NCBI GenBank assembly: GCA_963751335.1
Contig: CAVVUB010000008.1
Span: forward strand, 1,302,001 to 1,366,000
DNA from: Bog-473 sp963751335
GTDB taxonomy: Bacteria; Actinomycetota; Acidimicrobiia; Acidimicrobiales; RAAP-2
DNA length: 64,000 nucleotides
Direction of reading: 5' to 3'
A program made the position numbers and the translations under genes. The stretch's first letter is position 1. Each line of letters begins with the position of its first letter. Positions 54,625 to 62,380 of the stretch are shown piece after piece. Under the pieces are notes generated by a model. The model was not told where the DNA came from. It made no database searches and saw nothing but the letters and a program-made list of their open reading frames with translations.

Positions 54625-55349
54625 GCCGTCGCTTCCGTGGGCGCGAACAAAGAGCGCTGCCGGAAGAGCTGTGCCACTTTATTTCCCACGTTGCGCATCA
54701 TCTTGACGTACTCGGCCGCTGCCTTCTCGCCGTCACCCTGTTTCATGGCCCGAGCGATCGCGGCGAGCCCGCGGCTTTCAACCTCCACCGCTTCGGGAAC
54801 CTCCTCGAAGAAGTTTCCGGGCACGAGGGCGGACATGGCGCGAAGCGCCACGTTGATTCGGGGTGACGCTGCGCCTTTCACGATCAAGCTATGGAAGGCA
54901 ATGGAGAGATCGTAATGATCAGCCGCCGTCGTGGCCTCGGCAAACTGCATCTGGATCTCTCCCAGTTGTTGCGGCAGATCCTCACCAGCGCGCGCCAGCG
55001 CTCGCTTTGCGGCGAATCCATAGATCAAACCGAAGAGCTCGTAGTGGTCATGGACCGTCGGCTCATCGAGCGCATTGATAAAGGCGCCACGGTGCATTTC
55101 ATTGGTGACCCATCCTTCGCGCTCGAGCACGATAAGCGCCTCGCGCACTGGTATCCGACTCACACCGAGGTCTTGGGCAATCGCATCCTGTGGAACCCGC
55201 ATGCCAGGACGCAGCTCGCCCTCGAAGATCAGACTTCGGACATGTGACGCGATGTGCTCACCACTGGGCGTGCGGACAAGCTTTGCTTGCCGACTTCCCT
55301 TCGAGCCGCCCTTGGCTGCGGGGCGGGAACGAGAAGTGGACGCTGACAT
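54621..55349 (-). CDS. GntR family regulator (FadR/FCD type)
   Basis: 242 residues. Winged helix: HIASHVRSLIFEGELRPGMR, DAIAQDLGVSRIPVREALIV and LEREGWVTNEMHRGAFI. The C-terminal helical FCD domain carries spaced residues typical of metal or acid binding (HYELFGLIYGFAAKRAL, DLSIAFHSLIVKGA). It heads the coupled operon with the thiolase, DUF35 and unknown genes and is the best candidate to read the nearby AT-rich motifs. ATG 55349 lies 6 nt after TAAGAT, so its mRNA may be leaderless. Confidence 0.87.
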   Translation of the reverse strand: MSASTSRSRPAAKGGSKGSRQAKLVRTPSGEHIASHVRSLIFEGELRPGMRVPQDAIAQDLGVSRIPVREALIVLEREGWVTNEMHRGAFINALDEPTVHDHYELFGLIYGFAAKRALARAGEDLPQQLGEIQMQFAEATTAADHYDLSIAFHSLIVKGAASPRINVALRAMSALVPGNFFEEVPEAVEVESRGLAAIARAMKQGDGEKAAAEYVKMMRNVGNKVAQLFRQRSLFAPTEATA

Positions 55350-55362
55350 ACGTATATCTTAT
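55347..55362 (-). promoter_or_regulatory. Leaderless promoter of gntR with island motif
   Basis: On the minus strand TAAGAT (55361-55356) lies 6 nt before ATG 55349. On the plus strand the same site reads GTATATCTTAT (55352-55362), a full match to GTATATNWTAT. A regulator bound here would cover the -10 and the start codon. Confidence 0.5.
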
Positions 55363-55465
55363 GCGAACTGGCACACGAGGCGGCTGATCTCCGCCCTTCT
55401 GGGACGCCGTCGTGGACGGCAGGGAACGGGTAACGGCCGCGTGTCTCGGCTGTTTGAGCCAGGGA

Positions 55466-55528
55466 TATGATAAAATATACGATCTGACGATGAGACACGT
55501 GGTCGATGTGCTCGAGTTCGAGGATTGA
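55466..55528 (+). promoter_or_regulatory. Promoter region of the acyl-CoA dehydrogenase operon
   Basis: ATAAAATATAC (55470-55480) is the reverse complement of GTATATTTTAT, again a full match to the island motif; TAAAAT or TATGAT could act as -10. An ATG at 55490 opens a 12-residue frame (MRHVVDVLEFED, stop 55526-55528) about 90 nt before the dehydrogenase start, a possible short leader frame. Confidence 0.4.
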
Positions 55529-55617
55529 GGGACAGGTCAGAGCCGGTGGGCGATATCGGAAACCAGGACGGGTGAGCATGAGCCCGCGTCGGCGCGGCCC
55601 ATCAAGCTGATGAGCTG

Positions 55618-56938
55618 ATGACAGAGCCGCTCACGATCTTGACCTCCGCCCACGACAACGGAGATGGACTGCTCTCTGTCGCATCGGACGCGTCCACCGA
55701 TGACGTCGTCGCGTCGGTGCGGACCTGGATTGCAGCGGCCATACCCCGGGCATGGGTCGAGGCGGGCCGACGGGCCGGGCCGGCCGCTGTCCGTGAGGTC
55801 CGGACCAGGGCGGAGTACGAGGCGTGGTATCCCGTCTTTGGAAGGTCCGGATTGGTTGCCGCCACTTGGCCTCGTGCCTACGGCGGGCTCGCGCTCTCAC
55901 GCGAGGCCGCCCGGCAGGTCGAGCAGGAGCTGAGTCCGTTCAACCTGGGCCGCCTCAACCCGCTCGGGCTCAACCTGGCTGCGCCCGCTCTCTTTGCACA
56001 CGGGACGGAGGAACAGCGACTTCGATTTCTCCCTCCGATCGTGCGGAACGAGGAGGCCTGGTGCCAGCTCTTCAGCGAGCCGGGAGCGGGGTCCGACCTC
56101 GCATCACTGGCCACCAGGGCAGAGCGTGACGGGGATGACTGGATACTCACGGGACAGAAAGTGTGGACCACATGGGCGCACCTCTCGGACTGGGCCGTGT
56201 TGCTTGCCCGGACCGATGCTGACGTGCCCAAGCGTCAAGGGCTTACGTATTTTCTGATCGATCTGCACCAGCCGGGCGTCGAGGTTCGCCCGTTGCGTCA
56301 CATGGGCGGTGAAGTCGACTTCAACGAGGTCTTCCTCGAGGCGGCCCGGGTTCCTGACGCGTACCGGGTAGGGCGAAGTCGGTGCCGGATGGAAGGTGGC
56401 CAACTCCACTCTGTCGGGGGAACGCCAGATGGTGTCTGGAGCGGGATCCGGAGGTGTGGATCGGATCGGCGGCTCGGGTATCGGCTATCTCATCCGGTTG
56501 GCGAAGCACCAAAGCGCCGAAGGGAGGCTGAGCGGTTGGGACGATCCTGTGCGCCGCGACGAGATCATGCGGCTCTACTGTGAGGAGCGTGTCCGAGAGT
56601 GGACGAACCAGCGCGTGCGCAGCCAAGCCCGTGCGGGGCGTGCCCCCGGTCCGGAGAGCTCGGTTGGCAAGGTCCATCAGGGCGAACTCAACCAGCGCAT
56701 CCAGCTTGCGGCCACCTCGGTGTTGGGTATGCGGGCGACGGCCTGGGTGGGCGATCTCGGTGACTACGCGGCCTCGCTGCCCTACGAGGTCCGGGGGATG
56801 CTGCGCAGCCGCGCGAACACGATCGAGGGCGGGACAACCGAGATCAACAAGAATATCCTCGGGGAGCGTGTCCTTGGCTTGCCCCGCGAGCCGGACCCCT
56901 ATTCCTCGCAGCCATGGCGGGAGGTGCCCCGCAGTTGA
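55618..56938 (+). CDS. Acyl-CoA dehydrogenase (frameshifted)
   Basis: About 440 codons. FAD/substrate motifs: EEAWCQLFSEPGAGSDLASL, DDWILTGQKVWTTWAHLSDW and later KVHQGELNQRIQLAATSVLG, RSRANTIEGGTTEINKNILG. Near 56370 one extra G (GTAGGGCG) shifts the frame; the joined product reads VPDAYRVG then EVGAGWKVANSTLSGERQM as in the family. It resembles the FadE-type subunits of actinobacterial steroid degradation, which often form alpha2beta2 pairs, but only one copy is present. It overlaps the following hydratase gene and probably heads a plus-strand operon of four genes. Confidence 0.85.
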
Positions 56939-57759
56939 ACTCGTACTCCACATTGCTGGTCCAACGCGAAGGACCCGTCGGGTGGCTTACCTTTAATCGC
57001 CCCCAGTCCGGCAACGCAATGGATGCGCTGATGCTCGACGAGCTGGAGGTGGCCTGGCGTGAGCTCGATGAGGATCCCGCCGTGCGGGTCATCGTGAACA
57101 CGGGAGCAGGTGGGGCTTTCCAGACCGGCCTTGATGTGGTCCAGTTGAGTCGGAACCCAGAGGCACTTCGCAAGCAGTCCGGGCGCACGCGCCGTGCCGA
57201 GTTGCGCTTGACATCCTGGCAGAACTCGGTGTGGAAGCCGGTCATCGCGGCGGTGAACGGGATGTGCGTGGGGGGCGGACTGCATTTTGTGGCCGACGCC
57301 GACATCGTGCTCGCGGCGTCCGACGCGACGTTCCTCGATACCCATGTGTCCGTGGGACAGGTGGCCGCCTACGAGCTGATCGGACTGGCCCGACGCATGC
57401 CCTTCGAGGCGGTCCTGCGCATGGCGCTGGTCGGACGGCACGAGCGCATGTCGGCTGAACGTGCGCTCGCACTGGGCATGATCAGCCAGGTGGTCGATCC
57501 ACCCGAACGCCTGCGTGAAGAGGCTCAGGCACTGGCCGAGAAGATCGCCCGCAACTCGCCAGCTGCCATGGCGGCCACCAAGCGAGCGTTGTGGGGCGCA
57601 CTCGAGCAGGGCCTCACCGACGCCTGCAAGGCGGGCGCGACGGAGCTGGTCTCAATGTGGGGGCATCCCGACCAGGTCGAGGGCCCCGCCGCCTTCGCCG
57701 AGAAGCGAGAGCCGCAGTGGGCCGTCCTCACGAGCGGTTCACCCATCCCTGACAAATGA
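56935..57759 (+). CDS. Enoyl-CoA hydratase/isomerase family protein (copy 1)
   Basis: 274 residues from TTG 56935, which has GGGAGG 8 nt upstream and overlaps the dehydrogenase stop (TTGA); alignment with copy 2 also starts here. ATG 56914 is the alternative. Crotonase motifs: VGWLTFNRPQSGNAMDALML, VIVNTGAGGAFQTGLDVVQL and KPVIAAVNGMCVGGGLHFVA. The C-terminal half from VGQVAAYELIGLARRMPFEA onwards is identical in DNA and protein to copy 2, while the N-terminal half is only similar. The pair may handle two related intermediates. Confidence 0.87.
   Translation: MNSYSTLLVQREGPVGWLTFNRPQSGNAMDALMLDELEVAWRELDEDPAVRVIVNTGAGGAFQTGLDVVQLSRNPEALRKQSGRTRRAELRLTSWQNSVWKPVIAAVNGMCVGGGLHFVADADIVLAASDATFLDTHVSVGQVAAYELIGLARRMPFEAVLRMALVGRHERMSAERALALGMISQVVDPPERLREEAQALAEKIARNSPAAMAATKRALWGALEQGLTDACKAGATELVSMWGHPDQVEGPAAFAEKREPQWAVLTSGSPIPDK
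57292..57722. repeat. Near-identical direct repeat, unit 1
   Basis: This 431-bp stretch matches 58142-58572 with only a few mismatches near position 57339-57348 and one at 57708. The core 57349-57707 (359 bp) is identical to 58199-58557 by eye. It covers the 3' half of two adjacent hydratase genes; the offset is 850 bp. Confidence 0.9.
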
Positions 57760-57787
57760 CATCGAGCATCAAGAAGAGGGACTCGCA

Positions 57788-58600
57788 ATGGTCTATGAAA
57801 CTCTGAAACTCGAGCGCCACGGCCCGGTTGGCTGGTTGATCAACAATCGCCCGGAACGCCTCAACGCAATGAACAACGCCATGCGTGACGAGTTCGCCGA
57901 GGCGTGGAAGGAGTTGGACGCAGATCCCGCCGTTCGGGTGATTGTCCACACCGGGGAGGGCAAGGCATTCCAGACGGGCGCCGATATGATCGAGATCGCA
58001 TCCGACGGCCTCGGATTCGAGCGGTATCGCGAGTCGAGCGAAAAGTTCGACTTTCACTTCACCTCGTGGCACAACGAAGTGTGGAAGCCCGTGATCACGG
58101 CGGTGAACGGGATCTGTGCCGGCGGGGGATTCCACTGGATTGCCGACGCCGACATCGTGCTCGCGGCGTCCGACGCGACGTTCCTCGACCCTCACGTCTC
58201 CGTGGGACAGGTGGCCGCCTACGAGCTGATCGGACTGGCCCGACGCATGCCCTTCGAGGCGGTCCTGCGCATGGCGCTGGTCGGACGGCACGAGCGCATG
58301 TCGGCTGAACGTGCGCTCGCACTGGGCATGATCAGCCAGGTGGTCGATCCACCCGAACGCCTGCGTGAAGAGGCTCAGGCACTGGCCGAGAAGATCGCCC
58401 GCAACTCGCCAGCTGCCATGGCGGCCACCAAGCGAGCGTTGTGGGGCGCACTCGAGCAGGGCCTCACCGACGCCTGCAAGGCGGGCGCGACGGAGCTGGT
58501 CTCAATGTGGGGGCATCCCGACCAGGTCGAGGGCCCCGCCGCCTTCGCCGAGAAGCGGGAGCCGCAGTGGGCAACGATCGAGGGGACGGCAACACGTTGA
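57788..58600 (+). CDS. Enoyl-CoA hydratase/isomerase family protein (copy 2)
   Basis: 270 residues; ATG 57788 has AGAGGGA as ribosome site. Motifs: VGWLINNRPERLNAMNNAMR, VIVHTGEGKAFQTGADMIEI and KPVITAVNGICAGGGFHWIA. The first 135 residues differ from copy 1 at many positions, whereas the last 135 are the same except the extreme C-terminus (EPQWATIEGTATR). This pattern points to recent recombination between the two genes. It lies 28 nt after copy 1 in the same operon. Confidence 0.88.
   Translation: MVYETLKLERHGPVGWLINNRPERLNAMNNAMRDEFAEAWKELDADPAVRVIVHTGEGKAFQTGADMIEIASDGLGFERYRESSEKFDFHFTSWHNEVWKPVITAVNGICAGGGFHWIADADIVLAASDATFLDPHVSVGQVAAYELIGLARRMPFEAVLRMALVGRHERMSAERALALGMISQVVDPPERLREEAQALAEKIARNSPAAMAATKRALWGALEQGLTDACKAGATELVSMWGHPDQVEGPAAFAEKREPQWATIEGTATR
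58142..58572. repeat. Near-identical direct repeat, unit 2
   Basis: Second copy of the repeat at 57292-57722, inside hydratase copy 2. See the first unit for the extent of identity. Confidence 0.9.
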
Positions 58601-58631
58601 TCCGAGGTTCCGCCGCGGTCGGCTTCACTCT

Positions 58632-59918
58632 GTGAACGCCATTTCGGCAGATGAGCTTTGGCGACGAGTGGCCGTCGTCTCAGGCCTCGACGCGATATAC
58701 GGAGCGCCTTTCGGCGCGCTCGAGGTGGTGCCGGTGGCCGGCACGGCGGCTCCGCTCTTCGCGAAAGCGCACCAAAGGATCCACCGATCGCGGGCCGCGG
58801 TGCACCGAGGCGACGGCATCTTCTGGCTGCCCGGGCTCGAGCCTGGGCCTTGCCTTACGGTCGAGGTGGACTCGGCCGAGGCATTGGTGGCCGTCGCCGC
58901 CACACTCCCCTCCGGAGAAGTGGAGCTTCACATCACCCTCGATCCCACTCAGCCGGTCGAGGAATCGGCCCTCTGGCCCCGACCGCCTGATGAAAATTGG
59001 CTAGAGCCTGCTGACGAAACGGTCGAGAAGGTGCGGGCCGCCGCCACTCTTGTTGTGTTGGCCGGCCCGGGCACCATCTGGCACATGGCGGTCTCCGGCC
59101 TGCACGATCTGGCCGTATCGGCTGGGGTCGGCGTCTTGAACACCTGGGGCGCAAAGGGGGTCTTCGATTGGAGGAGCCAACACCATCTGGCCACGATCGG
59201 GTTGCAGGCTGACGATTTCGTCCTGAGCGGGCTGGACGAAGCCGACCTGATCATTGCCACCGGGTTGGATCGCGCTGAGTCTCCCGAAGATCGTTGGCGG
59301 TTGGCTCCCGCCCTGACGGTCCCTCCAACTGGCCTCGCTCCGCTGGCCGAACGGTGCAGCCCGAGCCGCAGAACCCCGATGACCATGCCGCCGTTACGTG
59401 CTCGTCTGGCGGAGGTGACGCAGAGGGGTTGGAGACTCGGAGCGAGCCCTTTGCCACCGAGCAGGGCCACGATGCACTATGCGGAATGTGTCGCCGCCGG
59501 AGCGCTGGTTGCGGCCGACGCCGGCCACGCGGGGTTTTGGGTGGCCCGCACGCTGGGTACCACCCGGTTGGGGGCCGTGGTCGTTCCGTCCACGGTTTCC
59601 CCGGGGTTCGCAGCGGCGTGTGTCGCCGTCTCGCTGCTCCGCCGTCCCAACCGTCCGGGCCTGGCAGTGATCGATCTTGCCGAGGCAGACGCAACGGCAG
59701 TGATCGTGGACGCGGCGGCGGAGCTCGGCATCCGCGTCCCGGTCGAGGCGTGGGATCCGGACGGTGATCGTCTCGACGCCGATGCCCACCGGGACCGACT
59801 CCGTGGGTTGGTCCTCGGGAGGCCGCCGGGAGGGGAGCGGCTCTGCACTCTGGCCACCGACCGACACCAGCTTTCTGAGATGATCGAGGCAGCCGGTCCT
59901 ATTGTGGCCTGGACCTGA
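58632..59918 (+). CDS. Thiamine-diphosphate-enzyme-like protein lacking a clear cofactor motif
   Basis: 428 residues from GTG 58632. The central part (VVLAGPGTIWHMAVSGLHDL, AVSAGVGVLNTWGAKGVFDW, LIIATGLDRAESPEDRW) is like the middle domain of acetolactate-synthase-type TPP enzymes. The last part (AAGALVAADAGHAGFWVART, PGFAAACVAVSLLRRPNRPG, LAVIDLAEADATAVIVDAAA) resembles the PP domain, but the GDG...N motif that binds Mg-TPP is not present and the N-terminal PYR domain is short or absent. It may be a degenerate or CoA-binding (oxalyl-CoA-decarboxylase-like) subunit. It is last in the dehydrogenase/hydratase operon. Confidence 0.6.
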   Translation: MNAISADELWRRVAVVSGLDAIYGAPFGALEVVPVAGTAAPLFAKAHQRIHRSRAAVHRGDGIFWLPGLEPGPCLTVEVDSAEALVAVAATLPSGEVELHITLDPTQPVEESALWPRPPDENWLEPADETVEKVRAAATLVVLAGPGTIWHMAVSGLHDLAVSAGVGVLNTWGAKGVFDWRSQHHLATIGLQADDFVLSGLDEADLIIATGLDRAESPEDRWRLAPALTVPPTGLAPLAERCSPSRRTPMTMPPLRARLAEVTQRGWRLGASPLPPSRATMHYAECVAAGALVAADAGHAGFWVARTLGTTRLGAVVVPSTVSPGFAAACVAVSLLRRPNRPGLAVIDLAEADATAVIVDAAAELGIRVPVEAWDPDGDRLDADAHRDRLRGLVLGRPPGGERLCTLATDRHQLSEMIEAAGPIVAWT

Positions 59919-59942
59919 ATCGGACGCCCGGTGGGAGCGAGA

Positions 59943-61547
59943 TCACCCGGTGAGCTGCGCGCGTAGCTGAAACTTCATGACCTTGCCGGTGGGATTCAGC
60001 GGGAGAGCATCGACCACCCGGATCGAACGCGGGACTTTGAAGTTGGCCATGTGATCTCGGCACCACGTTCCGAGCTCGTCCGGGTCGACGGTCTGACCGG
60101 GGCGAGGAACGACGAACGCCACCCCGACCTCCCCCAACCGCTCATCGGGGACGCCGACGACCGCGACCTGACCCACCAGCGGATGGCCCACCATGATGCT
60201 TTCGATCTCGGCGGGATAGGCGTTGAAGCCGCCGACGATGTACATGTCCTTCTTGCGATCAGTGATTCGCAGATTGCCGTCCCGGCCCAGGATGCCGATG
60301 TCCCCGGTGCGGAGCCACCCATCCTCGTCGATTGCCTCCTTCGTGGCCGTCGGATCCTCGAAATATTCCTGCATGACATTGAAGCCTCGCACGAGGATCT
60401 CACCGGGCTCATCCGGTGTGGCGGACTGTCCGGCGTCGTCCACAATGCGCACGTGCACACCCGGAAGTGGTCGTCCTACCGTGCCGGCGATGACTTCGGG
60501 CGCGTCGTCGTGGCGGCACATGCTGACCGTGCCCGTTGTCTCGGTCAGCCCGTAGCCGGTGACGACCGTATCGAAGCGCAACTCGTCGCGCATGCGCCGG
60601 ATCACTTCCACCGGGACGACTGCGGCTCCCGTCACCGACAGACGAAGGGACGACAAGTCGAATGACGAGAAGTCGGGATGATTGAGGATCGACTGAAAGA
60701 CGGTGGGAGGTCCGGGCAGCATTGTTATCCTCTCGGACGCCACACGTTCCATCACCGGCACCACGTCGAACACGGCGTGGGGGACGATGGTCGCGCCGCG
60801 CAGCACGCAGGCCAACAACCCTGACTTCAACCCAGCCGTGTGGAAGAAGGGGTAGACCACGAGGTAGCGATCGCCTCTGCGCAGCCCGACCAATTCGGAC
60901 CAGGCAAGGTAGGTGCGGACACTGGCACCGTGGCCAAGGACGGCCCCTTTTGGTTTGCCGGTGGTGCCAGACGTGAAGATGATGTCGGAGGCGTCGTCTC
61001 CACCGAGGTCCGAGCGGCGGCGGTCCACCTCCGGACCATGCGCGTCGAGGGCTCGGGCCCGAAACTCGGCGACGCTCGTGCACCCGGGACGTGCCGGCCC
61101 TTCCAGTACCACGATCTCTCGGAGGGATTCGAGCCCGGGCACGTCGGCAAGCAGCTCCACAAGATCCGAACCGAGCATGTCGGTCACTGCGAAAAGCAGT
61201 CGGGCTCGCGAGGTTCGCAGGACGTGACCGGCCTCCTCTCCGCGGTATCGGGTGTTCAGGGGCACCAAGACCGCGCCCACGGCATAGACGGCGAAGCTCG
61301 TGATCACCCATTCGGCGCTGTTGGGTGCCCACAGCGCCACGCGATCTCCAGGCTCGATGCCACTCCCCACCAGTGCACGCGCGACGTGTTCAACCCGGTT
61401 CGCCAGCTGGCCAAAAGAAAGTCGGTCCGTCCCGTCGACGAGGGCTTCGTCATCCCGGTAGCTCTCTACGGCCTGCTGCAACGCCTCGGGGATGGTCCGA
61501 GGCTGCCGATCACCCCACCCGCTGTCTCCATCTTGGTCGTGCGACAC
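59943..61547 (-). CDS. Acyl-CoA synthetase (AMP-forming), FadD3-like
   Basis: 534 residues from GTG 61547. IIFTSGTTGKPKGAVLGHGA, PGPPTVFQSILNHPDFSSFD, VTGYGLTETTGTVSMCRHDD, DEDGWLRTGDIGILGRDGNL, DRKKDMYIVGGFNAYPAEIE and the final Lys in GKVMKFQLRAQL are all intact. The PFFHTAGLKSGLLACVLRGA region and overall form resemble FadD3, which activates the indanedione propionate of steroid ring C/D breakdown, but this is only a likeness. Its start lies beside the divergent hydratase at 61567, and both use the same AT-rich -10 region. Confidence 0.86.
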   Translation of the reverse strand: MSHDQDGDSGWGDRQPRTIPEALQQAVESYRDDEALVDGTDRLSFGQLANRVEHVARALVGSGIEPGDRVALWAPNSAEWVITSFAVYAVGAVLVPLNTRYRGEEAGHVLRTSRARLLFAVTDMLGSDLVELLADVPGLESLREIVVLEGPARPGCTSVAEFRARALDAHGPEVDRRRSDLGGDDASDIIFTSGTTGKPKGAVLGHGASVRTYLAWSELVGLRRGDRYLVVYPFFHTAGLKSGLLACVLRGATIVPHAVFDVVPVMERVASERITMLPGPPTVFQSILNHPDFSSFDLSSLRLSVTGAAVVPVEVIRRMRDELRFDTVVTGYGLTETTGTVSMCRHDDAPEVIAGTVGRPLPGVHVRIVDDAGQSATPDEPGEILVRGFNVMQEYFEDPTATKEAIDEDGWLRTGDIGILGRDGNLRITDRKKDMYIVGGFNAYPAEIESIMVGHPLVGQVAVVGVPDERLGEVGVAFVVPRPGQTVDPDELGTWCRDHMANFKVPRSIRVVDALPLNPTGKVMKFQLRAQLTG

Positions 61548-61569
61548 AAATGTATATATTATGAGAATG
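61545..61569. promoter_or_regulatory. Bidirectional leaderless promoter
   Basis: On the plus strand TATATT (61555-61560) lies 6 nt before ATG 61567 with a weak -35 (TTGGTC, 61533-61538). On the minus strand TAATAT (61561-61556) lies 8 nt before GTG 61547. GTATATATTAT (61552-61562) matches the island motif fully. Only 19 nt separate the two start codons. Confidence 0.55.
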
Positions 61570-62373
61570 GCAGGGCCTGAGGGTGCAGTGGACTCGCCGG
61601 AAGGCTCAAACTACGTCCGGGTTGATCGCCGAGGTTCTGTGGCCATCATCTCCCTCGACCACCATCAAGACCGGAACGCCCTCTCACTCGCCATGAGCCG
61701 GGCACTCGCAGCGGCCGTTCACCGCGTGGCCGCAGACGGCGCAATCGGGGCCGTCGTGCTCGCCGCCACGGGCAGCGTGTTCTCCGCTGGAGGATCGATC
61801 GACGATCTTCTCGAGCCCAAGGCGCCGCTCAGCGAGACGTATGTCGGGTATGCCGCCTTGCTGGAGTGCGAGCTCCCCACGGTGGCCGCCGTCAGCGGCC
61901 CGGCACTCGGGGCCGGCATGAATCTGGCCCTGGCGTGTGATGTGATCGTGTGTTCGCCTGCAGCTCGATTCGAGACCAGGTTCCTCGACGTCGGTCTCCA
62001 TCCAGGTGGCGGGCACTTGTGGCAACTGCGCCAGCGGATCGGTCGACAGGGCGCGGCCGCCCTGTCGCTGTTCGGGGAGACGTTGGATGGCGAGGAGGCG
62101 GCGCGTCGTCAACTCGCGTGGCGTTGCGTCCCCGAGACTGATCTTCTCGAGACCGCGTGGCAACTGGCGTCGAGGGCGGCCGGTCATGACCGCGCCCTGG
62201 TCGAAAAGACACGCAAGACGCTCGCCGAGAGCGCGTCCGTCGTCCAGGCGGCCGACGCAGTCACACTCGAGCTGGGACCGCAGCAATGGTCGATGGGCCG
62301 CCCTGAGTTCGCTGATGCACTCAGTCGATTGCGTTCCCGGCTTGGACGGAGCGACGGAACGAACTCAGCGTAG
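61567..62373 (+). CDS. Enoyl-CoA hydratase/isomerase family protein
   Basis: 268 residues; an in-frame ATG at 61561 is an alternative but 61567 fits the -10 spacing. Motifs: VAIISLDHHQDRNALSLAMS, VVLAATGSVFSAGGSIDDLL and TVAAVSGPALGAGMNLALAC, followed by ETRFLDVGLHPGGGHLWQLR. The Glu used by hydratases is replaced around HPGGG by a His-Pro-Gly stretch, as in some isomerases and in EchA-type proteins of unknown reaction. It stands alone and convergently meets the CoA-transferase gene with 7 nt between stops. Confidence 0.86.
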   Translation: MAGPEGAVDSPEGSNYVRVDRRGSVAIISLDHHQDRNALSLAMSRALAAAVHRVAADGAIGAVVLAATGSVFSAGGSIDDLLEPKAPLSETYVGYAALLECELPTVAAVSGPALGAGMNLALACDVIVCSPAARFETRFLDVGLHPGGGHLWQLRQRIGRQGAAALSLFGETLDGEEAARRQLAWRCVPETDLLETAWQLASRAAGHDRALVEKTRKTLAESASVVQAADAVTLELGPQQWSMGRPEFADALSRLRSRLGRSDGTNSA

Positions 62374-62380
62374 GCGAAAT

